From contig QCMN01000013.1 of NCBI GenBank assembly GCA_003213715.1, positions 1 through 37,100 of the forward strand: DNA of 37,100 nt, given 5' to 3'. Position numbers and translations under genes: made by a program. This document shows positions 17,663 through 26,975 of the stretch, in pieces (positions within the stretch are counted from its first letter, which is position 1; every line of letters begins with the position of its first letter). Below the pieces are notes generated by a model that saw only the letters and a list, made by a program, of their open reading frames with translations, made no database searches and was not told the origin of the DNA. The DNA comes from Pelagibacteraceae bacterium AG-422-B15 (GTDB lineage Bacteria > Pseudomonadota > Alphaproteobacteria > Pelagibacterales > AG-422-B15).

Positions 17663-19402
17663 ATGAAAAACATAAATGGTTATTTAAAGAATATAATCGG
17701 AGCAGAATTTTCAAAAATATTCAATGTTTCGCATGAAACTGTAGAGAAGAGCTCATTTGTAGTTGAATACCCAAAAAATAAATCTGATGGTGAGCTAAGT
17801 ACAAATATTTGCATGGTTCTTGCAAAAGAGATATCAGTAAATCCAGTAGAGGCAGCTAAAACTCTCATTAAATCATTAGAGAAAATTGAGGACTTTGAGA
17901 TGTTGGAAGTTGCAGGTCCAGGCTTTTTAAATTTTAATATTACTAAAGATACTTGGTTTAAATTTTTAAGTCAGTTGCTGGAAACGAACTTGCTCTTTAA
18001 TGAGGAAATTGGTTTAAATAAAAATATTAATGTCGAATATGTTTCTGCGAACCCTACAGGCCCCTTACATATCGGTCATTGTAGAGGAGCGGTTTTTGGT
18101 GACGTACTATCAAATCTACTTAAATTCACCGGTCATAATGTAACAAAAGAATATTATATTAATGATGCAGGTACTCAAATTGATACCCTTGCAAACTCTA
18201 CAATTATTAGAATAAAAGAAATTATCAATAGCAAAAGCGAAGAAAATTATCCAGATGAATTTTATCCTGGTGAATATCTAATCGATATTGCTAAAAAAAT
18301 AATAGACAAACACGGTACATCTATTCTTGAAAACGACAATCACTTTTCAACAATAAAAGGTGAGTGTGTAAATTTACTATTAGAAAACATAAAAGAAGAC
18401 TTAAGTAAACTATCTATTAATCAAGATATTTTTGTTTCAGAAAAAGAATTAATAAACCAAGGTAAAATCGACAAAACAATAGATGAACTCAAAAATATGA
18501 ATTTAATCTATGAGGGCATTTTAGATAAGCCCAAAGGTAAACAAATTGAAGATTGGGAACCAAGAAAGCAATTATTATTTAAATCATCTGAATATGGAGA
18601 TGAAATCGATAGACCATTACAAAAATCAGATGGTGAGTGGACTTACTTTGCAAACGATATTGCCTATCATTATGATAAATACTTAAGAGGATCGACACAT
18701 TTAATCGACATATTAGGTGCTGATCATGGCGGATACATTAAGAGAATGAGCGCTTCGATACAGGCCCTAACTAATAACAAAGCAAGATTTACAGCAAAGT
18801 TATGTCAAATGGTAAAACTTATCAGTGATGGCAAGGAATTAAAAATGTCAAAAAGATCTGGTGACTTCATCACCTTAAGTAATTTAGTGAAAGAAGTTGG
18901 TAGTGATAGTATAAGATTTATGATGATGTACAGAAAAAATGAAGCACCCTTAGAGTTTGATTTTAAAAAAGTAACTGAACAGTCTAAAGAAAATCCAGTT
19001 TTTTATGTACAGTATGCTCATGCAAGAATTTCATCTGTATTAAACAATCTTCATTCTCAAAATATTAAATTAAATTTAGAGAATTTTAGTGAATGCAATT
19101 TTTCTGAACTAAATGATCTTTCTGAAATATCTCTTTTAAAAAAAATCCTGGATTATAGTAATATCATAAATACGTCAGTTTCTCTATTTGAGCCACATCG
19201 AATTGCATATTACCTGTATGAATTAGCATCAGAATTTCACTCTTTATGGAGTCAGGGAAAAGTAGATAACAGTAAGAAATTTGTAGATGCAGATAATATA
19301 CCAAGGACTTATGCTCGAATGGCACTACTGATTGCTACTCAGAGAACAATAAAATCTGGACTTGATATTCTTGGAGTTTCCTCGCCAGATGAAATGAAAT
19401 AA
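17663..19402 (+). CDS. argS: Arginyl-tRNA synthetase
   Basis: 579 aa; 'NVEYVSANPTGPLHIGHCRGAVFGD', 'GADHGGYIKRMSA', 'KMSKRSGDFITLSNLV'. Confidence 0.96.
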   Translation: MKNINGYLKNIIGAEFSKIFNVSHETVEKSSFVVEYPKNKSDGELSTNICMVLAKEISVNPVEAAKTLIKSLEKIEDFEMLEVAGPGFLNFNITKDTWFKFLSQLLETNLLFNEEIGLNKNINVEYVSANPTGPLHIGHCRGAVFGDVLSNLLKFTGHNVTKEYYINDAGTQIDTLANSTIIRIKEIINSKSEENYPDEFYPGEYLIDIAKKIIDKHGTSILENDNHFSTIKGECVNLLLENIKEDLSKLSINQDIFVSEKELINQGKIDKTIDELKNMNLIYEGILDKPKGKQIEDWEPRKQLLFKSSEYGDEIDRPLQKSDGEWTYFANDIAYHYDKYLRGSTHLIDILGADHGGYIKRMSASIQALTNNKARFTAKLCQMVKLISDGKELKMSKRSGDFITLSNLVKEVGSDSIRFMMMYRKNEAPLEFDFKKVTEQSKENPVFYVQYAHARISSVLNNLHSQNIKLNLENFSECNFSELNDLSEISLLKKILDYSNIINTSVSLFEPHRIAYYLYELASEFHSLWSQGKVDNSKKFVDADNIPRTYARMALLIATQRTIKSGLDILGVSSPDEMK

Positions 19403-19405
19403 AAA

Positions 19406-19588
19406 ATGAGGTTCATAATTTTCTCTTTAATTTTAGCAATTTTTATTACTGCCATTTATTTTTATACTAAAAAGGAAGAAGAAGAGATTATCGAAATAAA
19501 AACCAACTTAAATGATTATAGAATAATACCAAAAGACAAGGGAGGCGTTGATACTCCTGACTTAAATATATACGATCTTGGAGATTAA
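19406..19588 (+). CDS. 60-aa single-TM protein at the SPOR-protein locus (N-terminal remnant without SPOR domain)
   Basis: TM 'FIIFSLILAIFITAIYFYT' then 'DYRIIPKDKGGVDTPDLNIYDL'; sits 3 bp after argS and 9 bp before nagZ, the usual position of an alphaproteobacterial SPOR-domain protein. Confidence 0.7.
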   Translation: MRFIIFSLILAIFITAIYFYTKKEEEEIIEIKTNLNDYRIIPKDKGGVDTPDLNIYDLGD

Positions 19589-19597
19589 TTTAATAAA

Positions 19598-20608
19598 ATG
19601 AAAAAATACCTACCTTTAATTTGTGGTATTTCTGGAGAAAAATTAACAACAGAAGAAATAAAATTTTTTAGAGATTACAAACCTTGGGGAATAATTTTAT
19701 TTGAAAGAAACTGTATTAATAAAGACAATTTAAAAAATTTAATTACAGAACTCAAAGAAATTAATCATCAAAATATTCCAATATTGATAGACCAGGAAGG
19801 TGGAAGAGTTTCAAGACTAAATTTTAAGGGTGTTAATAAATTTAAATCAAATCTTTTTTTTGGGAAAATTATTGAGAAAGATGCAGACTTAGGGTTTGAA
19901 TTATTAAGACTTAATACTGAAATTTTAGCTCATGCCCTAAAAGAATTGGGCATTAACACAAACACAGCGCCAGTTTTAGATTTACCAGCAGCAAATGAAA
20001 GTGGTGTAATTGGAGATCGAGCTTTTTCGATAAATGAAAGGACTGTCTCTAAAGCAGGCAAGATAGTAATTGAAACAAATTATAAATGCGGCATAGCTTC
20101 TGTGATTAAACATTTACCTGGACACGGCCGAGCAAGAGTTGACAGTCATTTTGAAATGCCTGAAGTAGATGAAATTGAAGATGAACTTTTAAGTACTGAT
20201 TTTAAGCCTTTTCAGAACAACTCCGACGCATTATTAGGTATGACGGCACATATTTTATTTAAGTCTTTAGACGATCAAAATATTGCTACTTTTTCAAAAA
20301 AAATTATTGAAACAATAATAAGAAATAAAATTGGCTTTAAAGGGCTACTGATGACCGATGATATTTCAATGAAAGCTATTTCAGATGGTGTTGATATTGC
20401 TGCTTTAAAATCACTTAGTGCCGGCTGTGACCTTGTTCTTCATTGTAATGGAAACATCAATGAAATTAATAAGATAGCTGAAAGAATTAAGAATGAAGCT
20501 GAGCCTATTTTAATACCTGACGATCTTATCAATATCTATCAGACAAAATCTGATTTCGCACATGAAGAAAACATAAAAGCCTACGAATATCTAACCAAGC
20601 AGCTTTGA
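19598..20608 (+). CDS. nagZ: Beta-N-acetylhexosaminidase (GH3)
   Basis: 336 aa; 'LIDQEGGRVSRL', 'KHLPGHGRARVDSHFEMP', 'LLMTDDISMKAI'. Confidence 0.93.
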   Translation: MKKYLPLICGISGEKLTTEEIKFFRDYKPWGIILFERNCINKDNLKNLITELKEINHQNIPILIDQEGGRVSRLNFKGVNKFKSNLFFGKIIEKDADLGFELLRLNTEILAHALKELGINTNTAPVLDLPAANESGVIGDRAFSINERTVSKAGKIVIETNYKCGIASVIKHLPGHGRARVDSHFEMPEVDEIEDELLSTDFKPFQNNSDALLGMTAHILFKSLDDQNIATFSKKIIETIIRNKIGFKGLLMTDDISMKAISDGVDIAALKSLSAGCDLVLHCNGNINEINKIAERIKNEAEPILIPDDLINIYQTKSDFAHEENIKAYEYLTKQL

Positions 20609-20668
20609 TGTATTTTATCGTATATAAACATCATCTGTTATATAATGAAAGAATCAAAAAATTGAAAA

Positions 20669-21466
20669 ATGGAAGATATTTCAAGTACTTATATTGAACA
20701 GGAAGCATCTAATCAAACTAGCCCAGATGATTTGATTGTAAACTTGGGAGAATTCGAGGGTCCCCTAGATCTGCTGTTAACATTAGCAAAGTCTCAAAAA
20801 GTAGATTTAATGAAAATTTCCATTCTCCAGCTCACAGAGCAATACTTGGAGTTTATAGAAAAAGTTCGTAATCGCAATTTAGAGTTGGCGGCTGACTATC
20901 TTGTTATGGCAGCTTGGATGGCTTACTTAAAATCCAATTTGTTAATACCAAGAGAAGAGTCAGGTGAAGAATTGAGTGCTGAAGAAATGGCAGAAAGATT
21001 GAAATTTCAACTCAAGAAACTTGAAGCGATCCGACAAGTTTCTCAAAAATTAATGAATTTACCAAAACTTGGTACTGATTTTTTTAATAGAGGGATGCCT
21101 GAAGGCATAAGGTTGATACGAACACCTGAATATTATCTGGATTTATACGATCTTTTAAAATCATATGCAGATCAAAGGTACAGAACTGCCTACTCATCGA
21201 TGACTATTGAAAGACCACCTGTTTTTGCAATGGAAGATGCACTTGTAAGACTTCAAAGAATGATAGGTGACGTACCAGAATGGACTCGGCTTGAGAAATT
21301 TTTACCACATGAATTTTCAAATGGTAAAAGCGCTAGATCAGGTGTTGCAGGAACCCTGGCCGCAGCAATGGAACTTGTAAGAGAAGGGGTACTTGAAGTG
21401 CAGCAGCTGGTTCCTTTTGGACCAGTATTTTTAAAAAATAAAAAGGACGATGAATTCATTAATTAA
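20669..21466 (+). CDS. scpA: Segregation and condensation protein A
   Basis: 265 aa; 'LGEFEGPLDLLLTLAKSQKVDLMKISILQLTEQYLEFI', 'AADYLVMAAWMAYLKSNLLIP'. Confidence 0.95.
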   Translation: MEDISSTYIEQEASNQTSPDDLIVNLGEFEGPLDLLLTLAKSQKVDLMKISILQLTEQYLEFIEKVRNRNLELAADYLVMAAWMAYLKSNLLIPREESGEELSAEEMAERLKFQLKKLEAIRQVSQKLMNLPKLGTDFFNRGMPEGIRLIRTPEYYLDLYDLLKSYADQRYRTAYSSMTIERPPVFAMEDALVRLQRMIGDVPEWTRLEKFLPHEFSNGKSARSGVAGTLAAAMELVREGVLEVQQLVPFGPVFLKNKKDDEFIN

Positions 21467-21473
21467 ATAAATT

Positions 21474-22157
21474 ATGTCTGATGAAGTAGAAAAAAATAAT
21501 GTCATGAATTTTCCATCTGAGGATATGGACAATCTTAGAATTCTCGAGGCTCTTCTATTTGCAGCAAATGAACCCCTTGATGCAGAGAGTTTAAAGGCAA
21601 GATTGCCGAAGGGTACAAATTTAAACAAATTACTAAATTTAATTGAAGCTCAATATAAAAATAGGGGAGTTAATCTGGTCAAAACTGGAAATAAATGGAG
21701 CTTTAAAACTGCCACCGATCTTGCACCAATGATGAAAAAAGAAAAAATAGTTCAAAGAAAACTATCAAAGGCTGCTACTGAGACTTTGGCAATAATCGCC
21801 TATCATCAACCTGTTACAAGAGCTGAAGTTGAAGACATAAGAGGAGTTCATTTTAGTCCTGGAACTCTTGATGTTCTTATGGAGTTAAACTGGGTGAGGC
21901 CAATCGGTAGAAAGAAGGTACCAGGAAGGCCCATTATTTATGGTACGACTGAGAGGTTCTTAGAGTACTTCCAGCTAGAACAAGTCACAGATTTACCTGG
22001 ACTTGAAGAATTAAAAGCAGCTGGACTTTTAGAAAGCCGCCTGCCTCCAAATTTAGACATTAGAGAACCAAAAGAAATTGATCACAGCCAGATAGAACCA
22101 TTCGGAGAAGATGAAAACATAGATGATCTGATTCAAAGTGGACATGAGGCAGAATAG
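21474..22157 (+). CDS. scpB: Segregation and condensation protein B
   Basis: 227 aa; 'RILEALLFAANEPLDAESL', 'LSKAATETLAIIAYHQPVTRAEVEDIRGV', 'GRKKVPGRPIIYGTT'. Confidence 0.95.
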   Translation: MSDEVEKNNVMNFPSEDMDNLRILEALLFAANEPLDAESLKARLPKGTNLNKLLNLIEAQYKNRGVNLVKTGNKWSFKTATDLAPMMKKEKIVQRKLSKAATETLAIIAYHQPVTRAEVEDIRGVHFSPGTLDVLMELNWVRPIGRKKVPGRPIIYGTTERFLEYFQLEQVTDLPGLEELKAAGLLESRLPPNLDIREPKEIDHSQIEPFGEDENIDDLIQSGHEAE

Positions 22158-22173
22158 AAATTAGCCTTAAATT

Positions 22174-23574
22174 GTGAAACGTCTATTTAAAGCAATCCTG
22201 TTTGCAAACATTTTTTTTTATATTTGCACTTCAATATCTTCAGACCCGTTACTGCCAGGTGGCAAAACCTCGAATGAGGTTGAAAATAAAAATAGTTTTT
22301 CACTGGTTGCAAGAAATTTAGGAGATAATTTAAAAATCAATTTTCTTGTAGGAAATGCTTTATTTGAGAGAATTTGGGAAGATGCAAAATTCTCAGAAAA
22401 TATTGCAAGAGATGGTTTAGGGCCTTTTTTCAGTGCTCGTTCGTGCGAAGCATGTCATATTTCTGATGGACGAGGACATTTGCCTATAGATGAATCTGAT
22501 GACGCTGTATCTGTTGTTATTCAAATTTCAAAAAATCAGGACTCAATTTCAGATGGTATTAAAAATGTACCAGATCCCATTTACGGAAATCAAATTAGTG
22601 AATTCTCGGTTGAAAGTATTCCAAGAGAAGCGGACATTGTTATTAATTATGAATATGTTCCAATATCTTACAATGATGGTCGTATAGTCGAATTAAGAAA
22701 GCCTTTAATTAAAATTAGAAATTTTAATTACGGAGATATCAATGAAGATACAAACTTTTCAGCAAGAATCGCACAACCAATGATTGGTCTAGGTTTAATT
22801 GAAAACATTAGTGAAACGGATATTTTAATAAATGCAGATGTGAATGACATAAACGGTGATGGAATATCTGGAAAAGCAAATATTGTTTGGCATAATGAAA
22901 AAAATGATTATTCCCTTGGTCGGTTTGGCTGGAAAGCATCACAACCTACGGTTTACCAACAAACTGCTGATGCCTTTTTTCATGACATGGGTTTATCAAA
23001 TAAACTTTTTGAAAACCCATTTAACTGTACTGATGTGCAATTAAGCTGTCAAAATGCAGTCAGTGGAAATAGCAAAAGCTATGATGGCTATGAAGTTTCT
23101 AATGATCAATTGGATCTAGTGGTTTTTTATTCATCGCAACTTGGTGTGCCAGTAAGAAGAAACGCGAAAGATATTAACGTGGTTAAAGGTAAAGAAATAT
23201 TTTTTAAAATTGGTTGCAATTCTTGTCATACTGAGAGATTTGTTACAAAAAATGAAAGTACGCATCAAAATTTAGCCAATCAAATCATATACCCTTATTC
23301 AGATTTTTTGTTGCATGATATGGGTGAACAGTTGTCTGATGGTGTTTATGAATTCAATGCCAGTGGCTCTGAGTGGAGAACGCCGCCTTTGTGGGGAATA
23401 GGGTTGACATCAGTGGTATCTGCAGAATATGGATTTTTACATGATGGCAGAGCTCGAACAATTGAGGAGGCTATATTATGGCACGGCGGGGAAGCCTTTA
23501 GAGTGTTAGAAGAGTTCAAATCTTTAGATAAAAATCAAGTAAATCAATTAATTAGCTTTGTAAATTCTCTATAA
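22174..23574 (+). CDS. Di-haem cytochrome c-type oxidoreductase family protein (DUF1111 / COG3488)
   Basis: 466 aa, GTG start, N-terminal signal-like segment; two CxxCH motifs ('SARSCEACHISDGRG', 'GCNSCHTERF'); 'FLHDGRARTIEEAILWHGGEA'. Confidence 0.9.
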   Translation: MKRLFKAILFANIFFYICTSISSDPLLPGGKTSNEVENKNSFSLVARNLGDNLKINFLVGNALFERIWEDAKFSENIARDGLGPFFSARSCEACHISDGRGHLPIDESDDAVSVVIQISKNQDSISDGIKNVPDPIYGNQISEFSVESIPREADIVINYEYVPISYNDGRIVELRKPLIKIRNFNYGDINEDTNFSARIAQPMIGLGLIENISETDILINADVNDINGDGISGKANIVWHNEKNDYSLGRFGWKASQPTVYQQTADAFFHDMGLSNKLFENPFNCTDVQLSCQNAVSGNSKSYDGYEVSNDQLDLVVFYSSQLGVPVRRNAKDINVVKGKEIFFKIGCNSCHTERFVTKNESTHQNLANQIIYPYSDFLLHDMGEQLSDGVYEFNASGSEWRTPPLWGIGLTSVVSAEYGFLHDGRARTIEEAILWHGGEAFRVLEEFKSLDKNQVNQLISFVNSL

Positions 23575-23607
23575 ACCCAAATCAGTAAAGTGCGTCATAT
23601 TTGCTAT

Positions 23608-23622
23608 TGATAATCATTCTCA
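23608..23622. promoter_or_regulatory. Candidate iron-responsive operator 1: TGATAATCATTCTCA (Fur/IRO-like)
   Basis: Differs from the 7-1-7 Fur-type palindrome TGATAATnATTATCA at one base; also fits TGA-N9-TCA; 52 bp upstream of the fbpA ATG. Confidence 0.7.
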
Positions 23623-23632
23623 ATAAGATATA

Positions 23633-23657
23633 TAGAATGAAACTTAGTATCATTCTA
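23633..23657. promoter_or_regulatory. Candidate iron-responsive operator 2: TAGAATGA-N9-TCATTCTA, with internal TGA-N9-TCA
   Basis: Perfect 8-bp arms, 30 bp downstream of operator 1 and just upstream of fbpA. Confidence 0.6.
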
Positions 23658-23673
23658 AAGAAGGGAAAAATTT

Positions 23674-24705
23674 ATGAATTCAGTATTAAGATTCTTAGCA
23701 ATAGCTGTAATTAGTTTTGTAACAGTTGGCAGTTCATTCGCTAAAGAAGTCAATTTGTATACGTCAAGGCATTATGATTCAGACGATGCATTATATCAAA
23801 AGTTTACGGATGCTACTGGCATCAAAGTAAATGTTATTTCAGGTAAAGGAAAAGCATTAATGGAAAGACTTGCGTCAGAAGGAGCAAATTCTCCTGCTGA
23901 TGTCTTTATTACTGTTGATGCTGGTAATCTATGGAAAGTTCAAAAAGATGGAATGTTCCAAAGTATTAACTCAAGTACTATCGATTCAATTGTGCCTGAA
24001 AATTTAAGAGGCCCAAACAATGAGTGGGTGGGAATAGCTAAACGCTCTCGAGTGATTTATTATAATCCAGTAAATGTTTCTGCAGAGGATATGGAAGGGC
24101 TTACGTATGAAGATCTTTCAGATCCAAAATGGAAAGGCAGAGTTGCAATAAGAAGTTCTGGTAATATGTACAATCAGTCTTTAGTTGCCTCATTGATTGC
24201 TAATAATGGTGTCGATGCTACCGAAAAGTGGGCACACAGATTTGTAGGCAATTTTGCAAGAAAACCTGAAGGTAATGACAGAGCACAAATTATGGCAGTT
24301 GCAAATGGCGAAGCAGATGTTGCTGTAGCGAATAGTTACTACATTGGTTTGATGTTATCTGGTAAAAAAGGCGAAGAACAGCAAGCCGCTGCCAGAAAAG
24401 TTGAACTTCATTTTCCAGGCCAAGATGGACGAGGAGCTCATATTAATGTAAGTGGAGCTGGTCTTATGAAAAATGCTCCAAATGCAGGTAATGCTGTTAA
24501 GTTCATAGAGTTCTTGCTTAGTGAAGAAGCTCAAAGTCACATAGTTAATACCACTTACGAGTTTCCTATGCTTGAAGGTGTTGCACCCAGTGATTTAATA
24601 GCTCAATTTGGTTCTGGTTTTAAAGAAGATCAGACTTCAGTTGCAAGCTATGGTGAATTCAATCCTGATGCTGTTAAGTTGATGGATAGAGTTGGTTGGC
24701 AATAA
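23674..24705 (+). CDS. fbpA: Fe(III)-type ABC transporter substrate-binding protein (FbpA/FutA family)
   Basis: 343 aa; signal peptide '...VTVGSSFA'; 'KEVNLYTSRHYDSDDALYQKFTDATGIKVNVISGKGKALMERL', 'VANSYYIGLM'. Confidence 0.92.
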   Translation: MNSVLRFLAIAVISFVTVGSSFAKEVNLYTSRHYDSDDALYQKFTDATGIKVNVISGKGKALMERLASEGANSPADVFITVDAGNLWKVQKDGMFQSINSSTIDSIVPENLRGPNNEWVGIAKRSRVIYYNPVNVSAEDMEGLTYEDLSDPKWKGRVAIRSSGNMYNQSLVASLIANNGVDATEKWAHRFVGNFARKPEGNDRAQIMAVANGEADVAVANSYYIGLMLSGKKGEEQQAAARKVELHFPGQDGRGAHINVSGAGLMKNAPNAGNAVKFIEFLLSEEAQSHIVNTTYEFPMLEGVAPSDLIAQFGSGFKEDQTSVASYGEFNPDAVKLMDRVGWQ

Positions 24706-24721
24706 TTTATCGCTAACCAGT

Positions 24722-24781
24722 TTGAGGTAATTTAGCCACCGTCTCTTCTTCTCATTAGTATCCAAGGTCAAATTACCTCAA
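24722..24781 (+). other. Long inverted repeat / hairpin between fbpA and the peroxiredoxin gene
   Basis: TTGAGGTAATTT (24722-24733) perfectly complementary to AAATTACCTCAA (24770-24781), 36-nt loop, no strong trailing T-tract. Confidence 0.75.
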
Positions 24782-24800
24782 CTAAATTAAGGTTATATTT

Positions 24801-25334
24801 ATGAATAGATTACCAAAAGTAACATTTAAGATCAGGTCTCAAAATGAATTTGAGACTGGGGAAATATGTTATCTTGAAGGAGACAAGGCATGGATGTCAA
24901 TTTCCTCTAGCGATTTATTTTCAGAAAAAAGAGTTTTAATATTTTCATTACCTGGTGCCTTTACTCCAACTTGTTCATCACAGCAATTGCCTGCATTTGA
25001 TGAGAAATTTGAAGCTTTTAAAAACTTAGGAATTGATGAAGTATTCTGTATCTCCGTTAATGATTCATATGTCATGAACGCTTGGAGTAACTATATGGGC
25101 GTTAAAAATGTACAAATGATTCCAGATGGAACGGGTCAATTTACAAGGATGATGGGCATGCTTATTAATAAAGATCATAATGGATTCGGTATGAGGTCTT
25201 GGAGATATGCAGTTGTTGCAAATAATATGGAAATTGAACAGATGTTTGTCGAGCCAGGTCTTAATGATACAGGAAATGATGATGATCCTTATATTGAAAC
25301 AAATCCTGATAATATATTAGAGTTTCTTAAATAA
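24801..25334 (+). CDS. Peroxiredoxin (Prx5-type AhpC/TSA family)
   Basis: 177 aa; 'LPGAFTPTCSSQQLPAFDEKFEAF', 'SVNDSYVMNAW', 'RSWRYAVVANN'. Confidence 0.9.
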   Translation: MNRLPKVTFKIRSQNEFETGEICYLEGDKAWMSISSSDLFSEKRVLIFSLPGAFTPTCSSQQLPAFDEKFEAFKNLGIDEVFCISVNDSYVMNAWSNYMGVKNVQMIPDGTGQFTRMMGMLINKDHNGFGMRSWRYAVVANNMEIEQMFVEPGLNDTGNDDDPYIETNPDNILEFLK

Positions 25335-25359
25335 ATAGTATAGATAACAGCAACTATTT

Positions 25360-26973
25360 ATGAAGTTAGATTTTTGGCAAATAACACCAGTTGCAACATT
25401 TGCAATTTTTATTGCTCCAGTATTTATTGTGCTATTCAGTCTTGCTGGTGATTACTCTGAGAACTGGACACATTTGTATAACCATGTACTTTTTGGTTAT
25501 ATAGAAAATTCTATTTATTTAGTTCTTGGGGTCTCAATTATGGTTGCCATAATTGGTGTCGGTACTGCCTGGCTGGTAACCAACTATAATTTTACAGGAA
25601 AAAATATTTTTGAATGGGCGTTAATTTTACCACTTGCTGTACCTCCATATATACTTGCTTACACTTTCACTGGTTTATTCGATACCTTTGGTACTGCGAA
25701 TAATATAATAAGGGATCTTTTTGGGCTAGGTGCAGATTTTATTTTTTTTCCTAAAGTAAGAAATGTTCCTGGAGCGATTGTAGTATTTTCCTTCACATTA
25801 TATCCATATGTATATCTTGTGAGCAGAATGGCCTTTATAAATCAATCTAGATCAATTCTTGAAGCGGGTAGAACTCTTGGACTTGGTAAACTAGAAGTAT
25901 TCTATAAATTAGCTGTTCCAATGATTAGACCAGCAATTATTGGGGGCCTCATGCTCGTAGTCATGGAAACTTTATCTGATTTCGGAGCAGTTGATCACTT
26001 TGCCATTTCAACTTTTACAACTGGAATATTTAGAACATGGTACGGTATGTATGATATTGAAACCGCAAAGCAGTTAGCTTCATTGTTACTCATATTTGCA
26101 ATTCTATTAATTATATTTGAACGTTACTCCCGAAAAAATGCTAGATATTCAAATGCCAGCTCAGTCTTTAAGCCGCTTTATTTAACTAGGCTGAAAGGTA
26201 GTTCAAATATTTTAGCAATATTAATTTGTTTCGTTCCAATCTTTGTTGGTTTTTTATTGCCTGTGATGGAACTTGGATACTGGGCATTTAATTACAAGTT
26301 AGATTTTTTTAATGATAAGTTTCTTACGACTGCATGGAATACATTTTACTTAGCAATAATAGCAGCCTTCTTATGCAGTCTATTAGCTGTTCTTATAAAT
26401 TTCTCAATTAGATATAAAAAAAATAATTATCTGAAGTTTATGAGTTCCTTTTTGACTGTTGGTTATGCGGTGCCAGGTTTGATACTTGCAATTGGCGTTA
26501 TGCAACTACTTACATTTTTAGACAGAAACATGGGAGATTACTATTTTGATTTTGTGCTTACAGGTAGTCTAGTTGGATTAGTTTTAGCTTATATAATAAA
26601 ATCCTATGCGCTCTCAAGTTCTACGATTGAAGCTGGATATCAGCGTATAAATATGAGAATTGATGATGTAGCAAAAACACTTAAAACATCAGGCTGGTCT
26701 CTTTTATCATCAGTTCATTTACCATTATTAAAAACTAGTTTTCTAACAAGCATGTTATTGGTAGTTTCAGAAGTCATAAAAGAACTTCCCGCAACGCTTA
26801 TTTTGAGACCATTTAATTTTGATACATTAGCTGTATATACTTATATATATGCATCAGAAGAAAGAATGTACGATGCTGCTGCACCTTCTATTGCAATAGT
26901 TATGGTAGGGCTTATTCCAATAATAATATTGACTAGAATGATCAGAAGTTCTAGACCTGCATCAAGAGATTAA
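25360..26973 (+). CDS. fbpB: Fe(III)-type ABC transporter permease (fused two-domain FbpB)
   Basis: 537 aa, ~12 TM, two EAA loops ('EAGRTLGLGKLEVFYKLAVPMIRPAIIGG' and 'DVAKTLKTSGWSLLSSVHLPLLKTSF'). Confidence 0.9.
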   Translation: MKLDFWQITPVATFAIFIAPVFIVLFSLAGDYSENWTHLYNHVLFGYIENSIYLVLGVSIMVAIIGVGTAWLVTNYNFTGKNIFEWALILPLAVPPYILAYTFTGLFDTFGTANNIIRDLFGLGADFIFFPKVRNVPGAIVVFSFTLYPYVYLVSRMAFINQSRSILEAGRTLGLGKLEVFYKLAVPMIRPAIIGGLMLVVMETLSDFGAVDHFAISTFTTGIFRTWYGMYDIETAKQLASLLLIFAILLIIFERYSRKNARYSNASSVFKPLYLTRLKGSSNILAILICFVPIFVGFLLPVMELGYWAFNYKLDFFNDKFLTTAWNTFYLAIIAAFLCSLLAVLINFSIRYKKNNYLKFMSSFLTVGYAVPGLILAIGVMQLLTFLDRNMGDYYFDFVLTGSLVGLVLAYIIKSYALSSSTIEAGYQRINMRIDDVAKTLKTSGWSLLSSVHLPLLKTSFLTSMLLVVSEVIKELPATLILRPFNFDTLAVYTYIYASEERMYDAAAPSIAIVMVGLIPIIILTRMIRSSRPASRD

Positions 26974-26975
26974 TA

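Noticed and set aside
20641-20646. TATAAT upstream of scpA as a promoter
   Set aside because: Matches a -10 but no convincing -35 at 16-18 bp; too weak in AT-rich DNA to report as a feature.
22490-23044. Two alternate-frame + ORFs inside the DUF1111 gene
   Set aside because: Out-of-frame overlap with a well-supported haem protein; likely chance in AT-rich sequence.
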